A DNA stretch of 64,000 nucleotides from Ochrobactrum sp. CGA5. GTDB taxonomy: Bacteria > Pseudomonadota > Alphaproteobacteria > Rhizobiales > Rhizobiaceae. The stretch covers positions 248,001 through 312,000 of the forward strand of contig NZ_VCIG01000001.1 in assembly GCF_006345815.1 (NCBI RefSeq). The letters run 5' to 3'. The number at the start of each line of letters is the position of its first letter. Positions within the stretch are counted from its first letter, which is position 1. A model generated the notes under the pieces. The model was not told the DNA's origin. It saw only the letters and a list, made by a program, of their open reading frames with translations, and searched no databases. The translations under genes were made by a program, and so were the position numbers. Positions 51,700-61,385 of the stretch are shown piece after piece.

Positions 51700-53004
51700 A
51701 TGACCAAGCTTCTGATCCGCGGCCGCGTGCTGACTTTCCGTGACGAGCCGCAGAGCCTCGAGGACAATGCCGCCTATCGCTACATTGAAGACGGTGCTGT
51801 TCTGGTCGAAGGTGGCCATATCCTGCGTCTTGGAACCTATGCCGCGGTCAGCGTCGAGGCTGGAAGCGACGTAACCGTTGCTGACCACCGCCCGCACCTC
51901 ATTCTGCCCGGTTTCATTGATACGCATATCCATTATCCGCAGTCGCAGGTTATTGCATCTTATGCGGCCAATCTTCTCGAGTGGCTCAACACCTATACAT
52001 TCGTGGCAGAGCAGAAATTTGCCGATGAGCAGCATGCCGAGTTCATTGCGGAGCGCTTTCTTGACGAGCTGATCCGTCACGGTACCACAACGGCGGTTGC
52101 TTATTGCTCCGTGCATCCGCAGAGCGTCGATGCTTATTTCCGTGCTTCGCAGCATCGCAACATGCGTATGCTTGGCGGCAAGGTTATGATGGATCGCAAT
52201 GCACCGCCCGCGCTCTGCGATACGGTCCAGTCTGGTTATGACGATTCAAAGGCGCTCATCGCGCGCTGGCAGGGCAAGGGTCGCCTTGACTATGTGATTA
52301 CGCCGCGCTTTGCCATCACATCAACGCCTGGACAGTTGGAAGCGAGTCACGCGCTTGCGCGCGAACACCCGGAATGCTTCATCCAGACACATCTTTCGGA
52401 AAATCACGAAGAAATCACCTTCACAAAGTCGCTTTACCCGCAAGCGCCGGATTATCTTGGCATCTACGAACATTACGGCCTTCTGGGCCAAAAGACGCTG
52501 CTCGGTCATTCCATCCATCTTGAAGAGCGCGAAGTGGCGGTCATGGCGGAAACCGGCTCAGTTGCGGTTTTCTGCCCGACCTCGAACCTGTTCCTCGGTT
52601 CGGGGCTCTTCGATCGCGACCGGTTGCAGGCAGCGGGCGTGCGCATGGCGGTGGCCACCGATGTTGGCGGCGGCACCAGCTTCTCCATGCTGCGCACCAT
52701 GGACGAGGGCTACAAAATCCTGCAACTGCGTGAGCAGCGTCTGAACCCGTTCCAGTCCTTCTACATGATGACGCTCGGCAATGCCCGCGCACTGTCGATG
52801 GAAGATAGGATCGGTACGCTCGACGAGGGCACGGAAGCCGATATTGTGGTGCTGGATTCATCCGCCACATCGCCGATGCGCCTGCGCATGGCAGCCGGCG
52901 CCACGCTTGAGCAGGAATTGTTTCTGTTGCAAACTCTGGGTGATGACCGGGCGATTGTGGAGACATATATAGCTGGCAAGCCATTGAAGGCTGGACTCGC
53001 CTGA
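51700..53004 (+). CDS. guaD: Guanine deaminase
   Basis: A 434-residue amidohydrolase turning guanine into xanthine, the substrate of XdhAB. The zinc-binding HxH is in GFIDTHIHYPQ (about residues 71-80). Other ligands and catalytic residues are in IQTHLSENHEEI, LLGHSIHLEE and VATDVGGGTSFSML. It follows puuD by 14 bases and is likely cotranscribed. The substrate guanine feeds the purine route encoded upstream. A terminator follows. Confidence 0.94.
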   Translation: MTKLLIRGRVLTFRDEPQSLEDNAAYRYIEDGAVLVEGGHILRLGTYAAVSVEAGSDVTVADHRPHLILPGFIDTHIHYPQSQVIASYAANLLEWLNTYTFVAEQKFADEQHAEFIAERFLDELIRHGTTTAVAYCSVHPQSVDAYFRASQHRNMRMLGGKVMMDRNAPPALCDTVQSGYDDSKALIARWQGKGRLDYVITPRFAITSTPGQLEASHALAREHPECFIQTHLSENHEEITFTKSLYPQAPDYLGIYEHYGLLGQKTLLGHSIHLEEREVAVMAETGSVAVFCPTSNLFLGSGLFDRDRLQAAGVRMAVATDVGGGTSFSMLRTMDEGYKILQLREQRLNPFQSFYMMTLGNARALSMEDRIGTLDEGTEADIVVLDSSATSPMRLRMAAGATLEQELFLLQTLGDDRAIVETYIAGKPLKAGLA

Positions 53005-53028
53005 TAATCAATCCTTGGAGGAGGATGC

Positions 53029-53059
53029 CCCGTAGCGGAGCAATCCGCTGCGGGTCTTT
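53029..53059 (+). terminator. Terminator of puuD-guaD
   Basis: CCCGTAGCGGA (53029-53039) with TCCGCTGCGGG (53044-53054) around GCAA, then TCTTTT; one G-T pair in the stem. It overlaps the end of the convergent iclR gene. Confidence 0.8.
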
Positions 53060-53877
53060 TAAAACTCTTCCGGGCGCTTGCCACCCATGGCATGGGTCAG
53101 CTCATCGGCTGTTGCACGGATCAGCGGCCCAAGTTCTTCGTGCTTCTCCTTGGGCATACGAACAGCAGGACCTGAAACAGAAATGCCGGCAATTGCTTCG
53201 CCATATTCGTTGAATATGGGCGCGGCGATGCAGCACATGCCAAGCGTGTGCTCTTCATCGTCAATTGACCAGCCGCGCATCCGGGTTGCCTGAATGTCTT
53301 TCAATAACGCGGGCAAGTTGTCGAGCGTGCGCTGTGTGAAATGCTCAAGCGTTCTGCCTGAAAGCGTGCGTGCGATTTCCGTATCCGACCACGTGGACAG
53401 AACAGCCTTGCCGATACCGGACGCGTGGATTGGCCCCCGCCGTCCGGGCCGGAAAAAGGCGCGCATCGGCGCATGGCTTTCGATCTGCGAGATGAACACC
53501 ACGTCCCCACCATCCTCAATGCCAATATTGGCGGTCTCGCCGCTCGTTTCCATCAATGTCTTGAGATAGGGCCGCGCCAATGTGCCAAGCTTGCGGAAGC
53601 GGCGAAAGGCATTGCCAATTTCAAAAGCCTTGACGCCGATGGTCCAGTCTCCGCTTTCCAGATCGTGGGAAACCATACCATGATTTGCCAGCGATGATAG
53701 AAGGCGGTGCACGGTGGAGGGCGCCATGCCACTCTCATCGGCAAGGTCGGTCAGTGTTGAACCATCATTCTCGGCGATCAATGCCAGCAGCTTCAGGCTT
53801 CGGTCCAGTACCTGCACAGACGAGGGCGCAGCGTTTTCCGCTGCCTTGCGGCCCCGCTTTGCTTTTGCCTGTTCCAT
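53059..53877 (-). CDS. IclR-family repressor of the glyoxylate genes
   Basis: A 272-residue IclR-family regulator. The N-terminal helix-turn-helix is at about 20-80 (VQVLDRSLKLLALIAENDGSTLTDLADESGM, then STVHRLLSSLANHGMV). The effector domain carries NIGIEDGGDVVFISQIES and PIHASGIGKAVLS, both typical of AllR/GlxR-like glyoxylate-sensing members. It is divergent from gcl with two tandem 17-base operators between them, which implies repression relieved by glyoxylate or allantoin-derived effector. Start ATG at 53877 after GGAGGTGGCTC. Confidence 0.92.
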   Translation of the reverse strand: MEQAKAKRGRKAAENAAPSSVQVLDRSLKLLALIAENDGSTLTDLADESGMAPSTVHRLLSSLANHGMVSHDLESGDWTIGVKAFEIGNAFRRFRKLGTLARPYLKTLMETSGETANIGIEDGGDVVFISQIESHAPMRAFFRPGRRGPIHASGIGKAVLSTWSDTEIARTLSGRTLEHFTQRTLDNLPALLKDIQATRMRGWSIDDEEHTLGMCCIAAPIFNEYGEAIAGISVSGPAVRMPKEKHEELGPLIRATADELTHAMGGKRPEEF

Positions 53878-53983
53878 GAGCCACCTCCGATTCCCTGCTT
53901 TTTCATCAATATCTTATCCTCATGCACTGGGAAAGGGCGTGGTGATTATCTCCATTCCGTTGAAGATCTTTATTTCCACATAA

Positions 53984-54000
53984 TGGTATGCATTTCCATT
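53984..54000. promoter_or_regulatory. IclR operator 1 (gcl promoter)
   Basis: ATGGT-N7-TCCAT, a 17-base inverted repeat with the same 5-7-5 spacing as operator 2, in the 175-base gap between iclR and gcl. Its centre is 38 bases from that of operator 2. Confidence 0.55.
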
Positions 54001-54021
54001 ATTTTTATATAGCATCTGTAA

Positions 54022-54038
54022 ATGGAGATTTATTCCAT
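54022..54038. promoter_or_regulatory. IclR operator 2 (gcl promoter)
   Basis: ATGGA-N7-TCCAT (perfect 5-base arms) directly upstream of the gcl ribosome-binding site. It resembles E. coli AllR sites of the TGGAAA-type with conserved GGA/TCC arms. Confidence 0.6.
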
Positions 54039-54052
54039 AGGAGGGTGCCGTC

Positions 54053-55837
54053 ATGGCAAGAATGCGTGCAGTCGATGCAGCCGTGCTTGTGCTGGAGAAG
54101 GAAGGGATCAATTGCGCTTTTGGTGTGCCGGGCGCTGCGATCAACCCATTTTACTCTGCCATGAAGGCGCGGGGTTCTATCCGCCACATACTGGCGCGTC
54201 ACGTCGAAGGTGCGTCGCATATGGCCGAGGGCTACACCCGTGCAAAGCATGGCAATATTGGCCTGTGCATCGGCACATCCGGCCCAGCCGGGACGGACAT
54301 GATCACCGGTCTCTATTCGGCATCTGCCGATTCTATCCCAATCCTTTGCGTTACAGGCCAAGCTCCGCGCGCGCGCCTCGATAAAGAGGATTTTCAGGCA
54401 GTCGATATTGCCAAGATAGCGGCTCCCGTCACCAAATGGGCGGTTACGGTCATGGAGCCAGCACTGGTACCTTTTGTTTTCCAGAAGGCATTTCATATCA
54501 TGAAGTCGGGTCGTCCCGGCCCGGTGCTGATCGATCTGCCGATTGATGTCCAGCTCGCCGAAATCGAGTTCGACATAGATACCTATCAGCCGATGGAGGC
54601 TTACAAGCCGACGGCAACACGGGCACAGGCCGAAAAGGCCATTGCTATGCTCAATGAGGCGGAACACCCGCTAATTGTTGCAGGTGGAGGCATCATCAAT
54701 GCCGATGCCTCCGATCTTCTGGTCGAATTTGCTGAAATCACCGGCATTCCGGTTATTCCAACGCTGATGGGCTGGGGTGTCATCCCTGATGATCATCGCC
54801 TGATGGCGGGCATGTGCGGCCTCCAGACCTCGCATCGTTATGGCAATGCCACGTTACTTGCTGCTGATATGGTTATCGGCATTGGCAATCGCTGGGCCAA
54901 CCGTCATACCGGTAATGTCGATACCTATAAAAAGGATCGCAAGTTCATTCATATCGACATTGAACCGACCCAGATCGGTCGTGTCTTTGCACCCGATTTC
55001 GGTATCGTTTCGGATGCGGGCAAGGCGTTGAAACTGCTGCTGGACGTTGCAACGGAATGGAAGTCTGCCGGCAAGCTGCGCGACTGGTCGGATTGGGCCA
55101 GTGAATGTGCGACACGCAAGAAGACCATGTTGCGCAAGACGCATTTCGACCAGACACCACTGAAACCCCAGCGTGTTTATGAGGAGATGAACAAGGCGTT
55201 CGGCCGCGATACCTGCTATGTGACGACCATTGGTCTTAGCCAGATCGCAGGCGCGCAGTTCCTGCATGTTTATCGCCCGCGCAACTGGATCAATTGCGGT
55301 CAGGCTGGCCCCTTGGGCTGGACACTGCCTGCCGCGCTCGGCGTCCGCGCGGCTGATCCTGACCGCCCGATTGTCGCACTTTCCGGCGATTATGATTTCC
55401 AGTTCATGATTGAGGAACTGGCGGTCGGCGCACAGCATAAGCTGCCTTACATTCATGTTGTCGTGAACAATTCCTATCTCGGCCTCATCCGGCAGGCGCA
55501 ACGTGGTTTCAATATGGACTTCGAAGTCAGTCTTGCTTTCGATAACATCAATGCATCGGGCGATGCCGAGAAGGGATATGGCGTTGATCATGTGGCAGTT
55601 GCCGAAGGGCTGGGCTGCAAGGCGATCCGTGTGCGAAGCCCGAACCAGTTTGCTGAGAGTTTCGAACAGGCAAAAGCGCTGATGGAAGAACATCAGGTGC
55701 CGGTTGTGCTTGAATTCATTCTGGAACGTGTCACCAATATCTCTATGGGAGCAGACATCGATCAGGTGGTTGAGTTTGAGGAACTGGCCGAGCGTGGCGA
55801 CGATGCACCGACCGCGATTGCAATGCTTTTAGATTAA
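54053..55837 (+). CDS. gcl: Glyoxylate carboligase (tartronate-semialdehyde synthase)
   Basis: A 594-residue ThDP and FAD enzyme joining two glyoxylates to tartronate semialdehyde with loss of CO2. It shows the Gcl-specific replacement of the catalytic Glu by Val at V51 in [16 protein letters not shown], seen in E. coli Gcl. The central FAD region and the ThDP motif [32 protein letters not shown] complete the match. The start at 54053 follows GGAGG. It is the first gene of gcl-hyi-glxR-ttuD, divergent from its repressor. Confidence 0.97.
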   Translation: MARMRAVDAAVLVLEKEGINCAFGVPGAAINPFYSAMKARGSIRHILARHVEGASHMAEGYTRAKHGNIGLCIGTSGPAGTDMITGLYSASADSIPILCVTGQAPRARLDKEDFQAVDIAKIAAPVTKWAVTVMEPALVPFVFQKAFHIMKSGRPGPVLIDLPIDVQLAEIEFDIDTYQPMEAYKPTATRAQAEKAIAMLNEAEHPLIVAGGGIINADASDLLVEFAEITGIPVIPTLMGWGVIPDDHRLMAGMCGLQTSHRYGNATLLAADMVIGIGNRWANRHTGNVDTYKKDRKFIHIDIEPTQIGRVFAPDFGIVSDAGKALKLLLDVATEWKSAGKLRDWSDWASECATRKKTMLRKTHFDQTPLKPQRVYEEMNKAFGRDTCYVTTIGLSQIAGAQFLHVYRPRNWINCGQAGPLGWTLPAALGVRAADPDRPIVALSGDYDFQFMIEELAVGAQHKLPYIHVVVNNSYLGLIRQAQRGFNMDFEVSLAFDNINASGDAEKGYGVDHVAVAEGLGCKAIRVRSPNQFAESFEQAKALMEEHQVPVVLEFILERVTNISMGADIDQVVEFEELAERGDDAPTAIAMLLD

Positions 55838-55854
55838 TTTTGGAGGAGGCGGAA

Positions 55855-56649
55855 ATGCCAAGATTTGCAGCCAATCTGACCATGCTTTTTAATGAAGTGC
55901 CGTTTATGGAGCGCTTTGCACTGGCCGCAAAGGCCGGGTTCACCGGGGTTGAATATCTGTTTCCCTATGAGTTCAACCGCCATGAGTTAAAAGCGGCGCT
56001 GAACAAACACAATCTGGCGCAGATCCTGCACAATCTGCCTGCGGGCAACTGGGCTGGCGGCGAGCGTGGCATTGCGGTCTTGCCGGATCGTATTGATGAG
56101 TTTCGCCGTGGCGTTGCAGACGCGATTGATTACGCGACAACACTGAACTGCTCGCAGGTCAATTGCCTGGCGGGAATTGTGCCGCAGGGCGTGGATCCTG
56201 ATGCGTTGCGCGCGACTTTCGTGAGCAATCTGCGGCTTGCCGCAAAGGAACTGGGCAAACACGGCATTCGCCTGCTGATCGAACCGATCAACCACTACGA
56301 CATTCCCGGCTTTTATCTCAATACGGTTGAACAGGCGGTTTCGATCATTGATGAAGTGGGCAGCAACAACCTTTTTATCCAGTACGACCTCTACCATCAG
56401 CAGCGCACGCGCGGCGAGCTCATTGCCACTTATGAGCGTTATAAGCCGCTGATCGCGCATGTGCAGCTTGCCGACAATCCGGGTCGCAATGAGCCGGGCA
56501 CGGGCGAGATCAATTATCCGAACGTGTTCGAAGCACTGAAGAACGCCGGATACAAGGGCTGGATCGGCTGTGAGTACAAGCCGAAAACCACCACCGAGGA
56601 AGGTCTGGTCTGGTTCAAAAACTACGAAGCCGAACGGCTTATCGCTTAA
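55855..56649 (+). CDS. hyi: Hydroxypyruvate isomerase
   Basis: A 264-residue TIM-barrel isomerase interconverting hydroxypyruvate and tartronate semialdehyde. Family motifs are PRFAANLTMLFNEVPFMERF, GVEYLFPYEF, LLIEPINHYDIPGFYLN, QYDLYHQQRTRGELIATY and IGCEYKPKTTTEEGLVWF. Start: ATG at 55855 after GGAGGAGGCGG; an earlier ATG in the same frame at 55840 is next to the gcl stop. It sits between gcl and glxR, 17 bases after gcl. Confidence 0.94.
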   Translation: MPRFAANLTMLFNEVPFMERFALAAKAGFTGVEYLFPYEFNRHELKAALNKHNLAQILHNLPAGNWAGGERGIAVLPDRIDEFRRGVADAIDYATTLNCSQVNCLAGIVPQGVDPDALRATFVSNLRLAAKELGKHGIRLLIEPINHYDIPGFYLNTVEQAVSIIDEVGSNNLFIQYDLYHQQRTRGELIATYERYKPLIAHVQLADNPGRNEPGTGEINYPNVFEALKNAGYKGWIGCEYKPKTTTEEGLVWFKNYEAERLIA

Positions 56650-56660
56650 GGAGATTTGTC

Positions 56661-57545
56661 ATGGCTAAAATTGGCTTTATCGGGCTGGGAATTATGGGCA
56701 AACCCATGGCGCAGCATTTGCAGAATGCGGGCCACGAGCTTTTCACCTCAAAGCACATAAAACCCCCACATAAAGATTTGCTGGATGCGGGACTGACCGT
56801 TCTTGAAACACCTAAAGCTGTCGCTCACGAATGTGAAACCATCATTCTCATGCTGCCGGATACGCCACAGGTAGCCGACGTTCTGTTTGGCGAAAATGGT
56901 GTCGCGGAAGGCTTGGGCGAGGGAAAGACGCTCATCGATATGAGCTCGATTTCGCCGATAGAAACCAAGCTGTTTGCCAAGAAAGTCCGCGCAACCGGTG
57001 CCGAATATATCGACGCGCCAGTGTCGGGTGGCGAAGTCGGAGCGAAGAATGCCAGCCTTTCCATTATGGCAGGCGGGGCGCAGGACGCTTTTGACAGGGC
57101 ACTGCCGCTGCTCAAACTCATGGGTAAAAACATTACGCTTGTGGGCGATTGCGGTGATGGTCAGACCACCAAAGTCGCCAATCAGATCATCGTCGCACTC
57201 AATATTGAAGCCGTGGCTGAAGCTCTGGTTTTCGCTTCCAAAGCGGGCGCTGACCCGGCAAAGGTGCGCGAGGCGCTGATGGGCGGCTTTGCATCGTCTC
57301 GCATTCTCGAAGTGCACGGCGAACGCATGATCAAGCGTAGTTTCGATCCGGGCTTCCGCATCTCGCTGCACCAGAAGGACCTGAACCTTGCACTGCAAGG
57401 CGCAAAGGCGCTCGGTGTCTCGCTGCCGAATACCGCGACGGCACAGGAACTGTTCAATTCCTGTGCGGCGCATGGCGATGATGGCTTGGATCACTCCGGG
57501 CTGGTGCGTGCGCTGGAACGCATGGCAAATCACGATGTTGCCTGA
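56661..57545 (+). CDS. glxR: Tartronate semialdehyde reductase
   Basis: A 294-residue beta-hydroxyacid dehydrogenase reducing tartronate semialdehyde to D-glycerate with NAD(P)H. N-terminal dinucleotide fold IGFIGLGIMGKPMAQHL, then substrate-binding DAPVSGGEVGAKNASLSIMAGG and the catalytic Lys in GDCGDGQTTKVANQIIVALN. It follows hyi by 11 bases. The same fold covers GarR and 3-hydroxyisobutyrate dehydrogenase, but the gcl-hyi context fixes the role. Confidence 0.95.
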   Translation: MAKIGFIGLGIMGKPMAQHLQNAGHELFTSKHIKPPHKDLLDAGLTVLETPKAVAHECETIILMLPDTPQVADVLFGENGVAEGLGEGKTLIDMSSISPIETKLFAKKVRATGAEYIDAPVSGGEVGAKNASLSIMAGGAQDAFDRALPLLKLMGKNITLVGDCGDGQTTKVANQIIVALNIEAVAEALVFASKAGADPAKVREALMGGFASSRILEVHGERMIKRSFDPGFRISLHQKDLNLALQGAKALGVSLPNTATAQELFNSCAAHGDDGLDHSGLVRALERMANHDVA

Positions 57546-57606
57546 TTGATTTTCTCCGCATGGAAGGAAATAGTGCGGCTAAACAATAAGCAATAACGGG
57601 AATTTC

Positions 57607-58881
57607 ATGCCTGCGATTACGGATCCAAGAAAGTTTCTCATCAGTCTGTTCGACGCGGCTGTTGCCGCTGCTGATCCCGAACTGGTGATCCGCGCCAATC
57701 TGCCGCAAAAGCCCAAGGGCCGGACGATCGTGATTGGTGCGGGCAAGGGGTCGGCACAGATGGCGGCCGCCTTCGAGCGGGCATGGGACGCACCGCTGGA
57801 AGGTGTTGTGGTTACGCGCTATGGTTATGGTACAGCTTGCAAAAGCATCGAAATCATCGAAGCATCGCATCCGGTTCCCGATGATGCCGGTCTAGCCGCG
57901 TCAAAGCGGTTGTTCGATGCGGTGTCGGGCCTCACCGAGGACGATCTTGTCGTCGCACTCATTTCGGGTGGCGGTTCGGCTTTGCTGCCGTCGCCACCTG
58001 AAGGACTGACACTTGAGGACGAGATCGCGGTCAACAAGGTGCTGCTGGCATCGGGTGCGCCAATCTCGGCCATGAATGCTGTGCGAAAACATCTCTCGAC
58101 GATCAAGGGCGGAAGGCTTGCGGCGTGCGCCCATCCGGCAAGAGTCTTCTCGTTGGTGGTTTCAGATATTCCGGGCGACAATCCGGCTTTCGTGGCTTCC
58201 GGCCCGACTGTGCCGGACCAGACAAATCGCGATGATGCTTTGAAAATTATCGAACGCTATCGGCTCGATCTCCCAGAGGCAGCACTTGCCCATCTCAAGA
58301 GCGACGCTGCCCATGCACCGAAGCCGGATGACGCGGTTTTTGAGGGGAATGAAGTGCGTGTCATTGCTTCCGCTGCCGTTTCGCTGGAGGCGGCAGTCAA
58401 AGAAGCGGAGCGGCATGGGGTCGAGGCGGTTATTCTGTCTGATTCTATGGAGGGTGAGGCGCGGGAAGTGGCGCATGTTCATGCGGCGATTGCCCGCGAA
58501 GTGGCTGATCGTGATCGCCCGTTCAAGAAGCCGGTGGTTATTTTGTCAGGTGGCGAAACGACCGTCACCATTCGCGCCAAGGGCGGCAAGGGCGGACGCA
58601 ACAGCGAATTCTTGCTGTCCTTTGCGCTCGACATTGATGGCTATGCGAATATTCATGCGTTGGCGGCTGATACGGATGGCATTGACGGTTCGGAAGACAA
58701 TGCAGGTGCCTTTGCCGATGGCTCGACTGTTTCGCGTCTGCAAAAGGCGGGCGAGGATGGTGCGGCGCGGCTCAACGCCAATGATGCATGGACCGCTTTT
58801 GATGTCATCGGCGATCTCTTCGTACCCGGCCCAACCGGCACCAACGTCAATGATCTGCGAGCTATTCTCATAACACAATAA
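57607..58881 (+). CDS. ttuD: Glycerate 2-kinase / hydroxypyruvate reductase-like (MOFRL family)
   Basis: A 424-residue protein of the TtuD/glycerate-kinase type II family, with the N-terminal VIGAGKGSAQMAAAFERAW, GGGSALLPSPPEGLTLEDE, NAVRKHLSTIKGGRLA and the MOFRL C-terminal part GGKGGRNSEFLLSFAL, DTDGIDGSEDNAGAF. Old annotations call it hydroxypyruvate reductase, but after GlxR the substrate is D-glycerate, so phosphorylation to 2-phosphoglycerate is the sensible role. It ends the glyoxylate operon, 61 bases after glxR. Convergent with fixS. Confidence 0.9.
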   Translation: MPAITDPRKFLISLFDAAVAAADPELVIRANLPQKPKGRTIVIGAGKGSAQMAAAFERAWDAPLEGVVVTRYGYGTACKSIEIIEASHPVPDDAGLAASKRLFDAVSGLTEDDLVVALISGGGSALLPSPPEGLTLEDEIAVNKVLLASGAPISAMNAVRKHLSTIKGGRLAACAHPARVFSLVVSDIPGDNPAFVASGPTVPDQTNRDDALKIIERYRLDLPEAALAHLKSDAAHAPKPDDAVFEGNEVRVIASAAVSLEAAVKEAERHGVEAVILSDSMEGEAREVAHVHAAIAREVADRDRPFKKPVVILSGGETTVTIRAKGGKGGRNSEFLLSFALDIDGYANIHALAADTDGIDGSEDNAGAFADGSTVSRLQKAGEDGAARLNANDAWTAFDVIGDLFVPGPTGTNVNDLRAILITQ

Positions 58882-58922
58882 GATAAGATTTCAGCGAGCC
58901 ATCGCGCCGCGGGCGGGTGTAT

Positions 58923-58972
58923 TGTTATAACGATTCAAGGGCGCCCAAGAACGATTCTGTTATAACGATTCA
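58923..58972. repeat. 15-base direct repeat at the 3' end of fixS
   Basis: TGTTATAACGATTCA occurs at 58923-58937 and again at 58958-58972. The second copy contains the fixS stop codon. A shorter match ACGATTC lies at 58951-58957 between them. Such a pair suggests local duplication or a slip of replication. Confidence 0.7.
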
Positions 58973-59130
58973 TCCTTCTTCGCTGGCAAGCGGTCGTCGT
59001 CAATCAAGATGCGGTTTGCGGCTCCGTCCAGATCTTCATACTGGCCGTTTTTCAATGACCATAGAAAGCCTGCAAGGCCCAGAACACCCAGGCCCAGCGC
59101 GATGGGAATAAGGAAAAGAAGTCCGCTCAT
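58960..59130 (-). CDS. fixS: Cytochrome cbb3 oxidase assembly protein FixS/CcoS
   Basis: A 56-residue single-span membrane protein beginning MSGLLFLIPIALGLGVLGL and continuing AGFLWSLKNGQYEDLDGAA, the classical CcoS pattern (hydrophobic helix then W-x-L-K-x-G-Q-Y-E/D-D-L). It is needed with FixI for copper supply to cbb3 oxidase. The start at 59130 overlaps the fixI stop in an ATGA. Its stop codon lies in a 15-base direct repeat. Confidence 0.93.
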   Translation of the reverse strand: MSGLLFLIPIALGLGVLGLAGFLWSLKNGQYEDLDGAANRILIDDDRLPAKKDESL

Positions 59131-61385
59131 TTGTGCGCTTCCTTCAAAACCGCAGTCGATGTGAGAGTGGTCCGCATCGGCTGTTTTTGTTTTCCGGCCC
59201 GCAATCGCATTGCATTGCTCACAACCACAATCGACGACAGCGACATTGAAAGTGCTGCCACCAGTGGCGTCACATAGCCGAAAATTGCAATCGGCACAGC
59301 AATGATATTATAGCCGATGGAAAGCGCAAAGTTCTGACTGATCAAACGGCCTGCTTCTTTTGATACGGCAAATGCCATCGGCACGGCAGACAGGCTTTCA
59401 CGCAGGAAAACGAAATCGGCAGCGTTTCGGCCAATATCAGCAGCGGTTGCCGGAGCCATGGAAACATGGGCAGCGACAAGGGCCGGAGCGTCGTTCAATC
59501 CGTCGCCGACCATCAGCACCTTGCGGCCTTCGCTGGAAATTTCCTGCACCAGCTTGGACTTGTCTGCTGGCAGAACCTCCGCCCGGAAATTGTCTATGCC
59601 GAGATAGCCTGCAAGCTTTTGCACGGCAGGCAGTCTGTCGCCGGAAATGATGCCGAGCTTCAGACCACTGCGTTTCAGCGCACCGATTGCAGCGAGCGCA
59701 TCTTCGCGTGGCTGATCTTCAAAACGGAAGGTTTCAACCAGCTTGCCATTTATGGAAAGACAGGTCTCTGGAGCATCATTAGGGATAGTATGAGCATTGC
59801 TGTCCGCCCAGTCACGCTTTCCCAGTCGATACGTTGTACCATCAAGTTCGGCTTCGATACCTGCGCCCGGCACTTCCTCGATACGGGAAAAGGCGGTCAT
59901 AGGCTTTGCGCGGGAGAACAGTGCGAGTGCCCGCGATAATGGATGGCGCGAATAAAGCGATAGTTCGGATGCAATCTCGAGATGGTTCGGATTGATTGCA
60001 TCAAAGCCGATCAGGCGTGGCTGGCCGAGTGTCAAAGTGCCGGTCTTGTCGAAGACCGCCGTATCGACTTCCGCCATACGTTCCATGGCCGAGCCGTCTT
60101 TGATCATGATGCCGTTTTCAAACAGGCGTCGCGCTGCAACCACCTGAACGATGGGGACTGCAAGCGCCAGCGCACAGGGGCAGGTGATGATGAGGGTGCA
60201 GATCGCTATATAGATCGAGCGATACCAGTCGCCGCCGGTATAGATCATCCAGCCGACAAAGGCCGCGAAGGCAATTGTGTGCACCATCGGCACATAAAGT
60301 TCCGATGCCCGATCAGCGAGACGGCGATAATAGGCGCGACCGCCTTCGGCGACATCCATCAGACGCACCATTTCGGCAAGGAAAGAGTTTTTGGCTTCCG
60401 CCGTGGCGCAAATAATCAGTGGTGCTGAGAGGTTCATGGTGCCAGCACGAATATCCGAGCCAGGGCCGACGGGCACGGCATCGCTTTCACCCGATGCAAT
60501 GGCGCAGTCGAGTTCAGAGCGGCCATCTTCCACTTTGGCGTCAACAGGAACACGCTCACCGGCTGCAAGGATGATGCGCATTCCGGGACGAATTTCATTG
60601 ACTGGCAGATAGTTGCGCTCGTCATTGTCGCCGATTACCACCGCGCCGCGAGGACTCAATTGTGCGAGACCCCGTACGGCAGAGCGTGCGCGTGTGCGCA
60701 TCAGATAATCGAGCGTACGACCGATCAGCAGGAAGAACAGAAGCGTGACCGAGGCGTCGAAATAGGCGTGCTGGCCATGGTTGAGCGTTTCATAAACGCT
60801 CATGCCAAAAGCGAGCGAAATAGCGAGCGCAATTGGCACATCCATGTTCACGCGCCGGGTCCGCAAAGCGTTCCACGCAGAAACATAAAAAATCCGGCCC
60901 GAGTAAATGAGTGTCGGCAACGCGATAAGACCGGAAATCCAGTGGAACATATCACGGGTGGCAGCATCCGCACCCGACCAGACCGCAACAGATAACAACA
61001 TGACATTGCTGGATGCAAAGGCTGCAACGCCAAGTGCAATCAGCAGCCGCGTGAAGGTCGGGTCCTTGTCCTGAACCATATCGAAAATATGAGCTTCGTA
61101 GCCCAGGCGGCGCAGCGGATCCACGACATCGGGTGGTGTTTCGCCGTCCTTCCAGCGAATGGCAACACGCCGGGCAGTCAGGTTCACGCGAACGTAAGAA
61201 ACGCCGGGCAGCTTGCCGAGCGTCTCTTCAATCGTCTTGATGCACAATCCGCAATGAATACCGGGAACTGAAAGATCAAGCTGGCGCAAACCGTCTCCAA
61301 GCGCACGACTTGCGACCAGCATTTCATCTGTCGAGACAGTCTGAACAACGCTCGCTATCTGTGCATTTTCAACGCAGCAGCTCAT
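59127..61385 (-). CDS. fixI: Copper-transporting P1B-type ATPase FixI/CcoI
   Basis: A 752-residue copper-exporting ATPase for cbb3 assembly. N-terminal CC motif and heavy-metal-binding domain with GIHCGLCI (C45 and C48). Eight TM segments, with the ion-binding CPC motif in TCPCALALAVPIV. Phosphorylation motif DKTGTLTLGQPR and hinge GDGLNDAPALV. Compared with CopA it has a longer N-terminus. The start at 61385 overlaps the fixH stop in an ATGA, so translation is coupled. The whole fixGHIS set reads leftwards from the fixP gene. Confidence 0.95.
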   Translation of the reverse strand: MSCCVENAQIASVVQTVSTDEMLVASRALGDGLRQLDLSVPGIHCGLCIKTIEETLGKLPGVSYVRVNLTARRVAIRWKDGETPPDVVDPLRRLGYEAHIFDMVQDKDPTFTRLLIALGVAAFASSNVMLLSVAVWSGADAATRDMFHWISGLIALPTLIYSGRIFYVSAWNALRTRRVNMDVPIALAISLAFGMSVYETLNHGQHAYFDASVTLLFFLLIGRTLDYLMRTRARSAVRGLAQLSPRGAVVIGDNDERNYLPVNEIRPGMRIILAAGERVPVDAKVEDGRSELDCAIASGESDAVPVGPGSDIRAGTMNLSAPLIICATAEAKNSFLAEMVRLMDVAEGGRAYYRRLADRASELYVPMVHTIAFAAFVGWMIYTGGDWYRSIYIAICTLIITCPCALALAVPIVQVVAARRLFENGIMIKDGSAMERMAEVDTAVFDKTGTLTLGQPRLIGFDAINPNHLEIASELSLYSRHPLSRALALFSRAKPMTAFSRIEEVPGAGIEAELDGTTYRLGKRDWADSNAHTIPNDAPETCLSINGKLVETFRFEDQPREDALAAIGALKRSGLKLGIISGDRLPAVQKLAGYLGIDNFRAEVLPADKSKLVQEISSEGRKVLMVGDGLNDAPALVAAHVSMAPATAADIGRNAADFVFLRESLSAVPMAFAVSKEAGRLISQNFALSIGYNIIAVPIAIFGYVTPLVAALSMSLSSIVVVSNAMRLRAGKQKQPMRTTLTSTAVLKEAHK

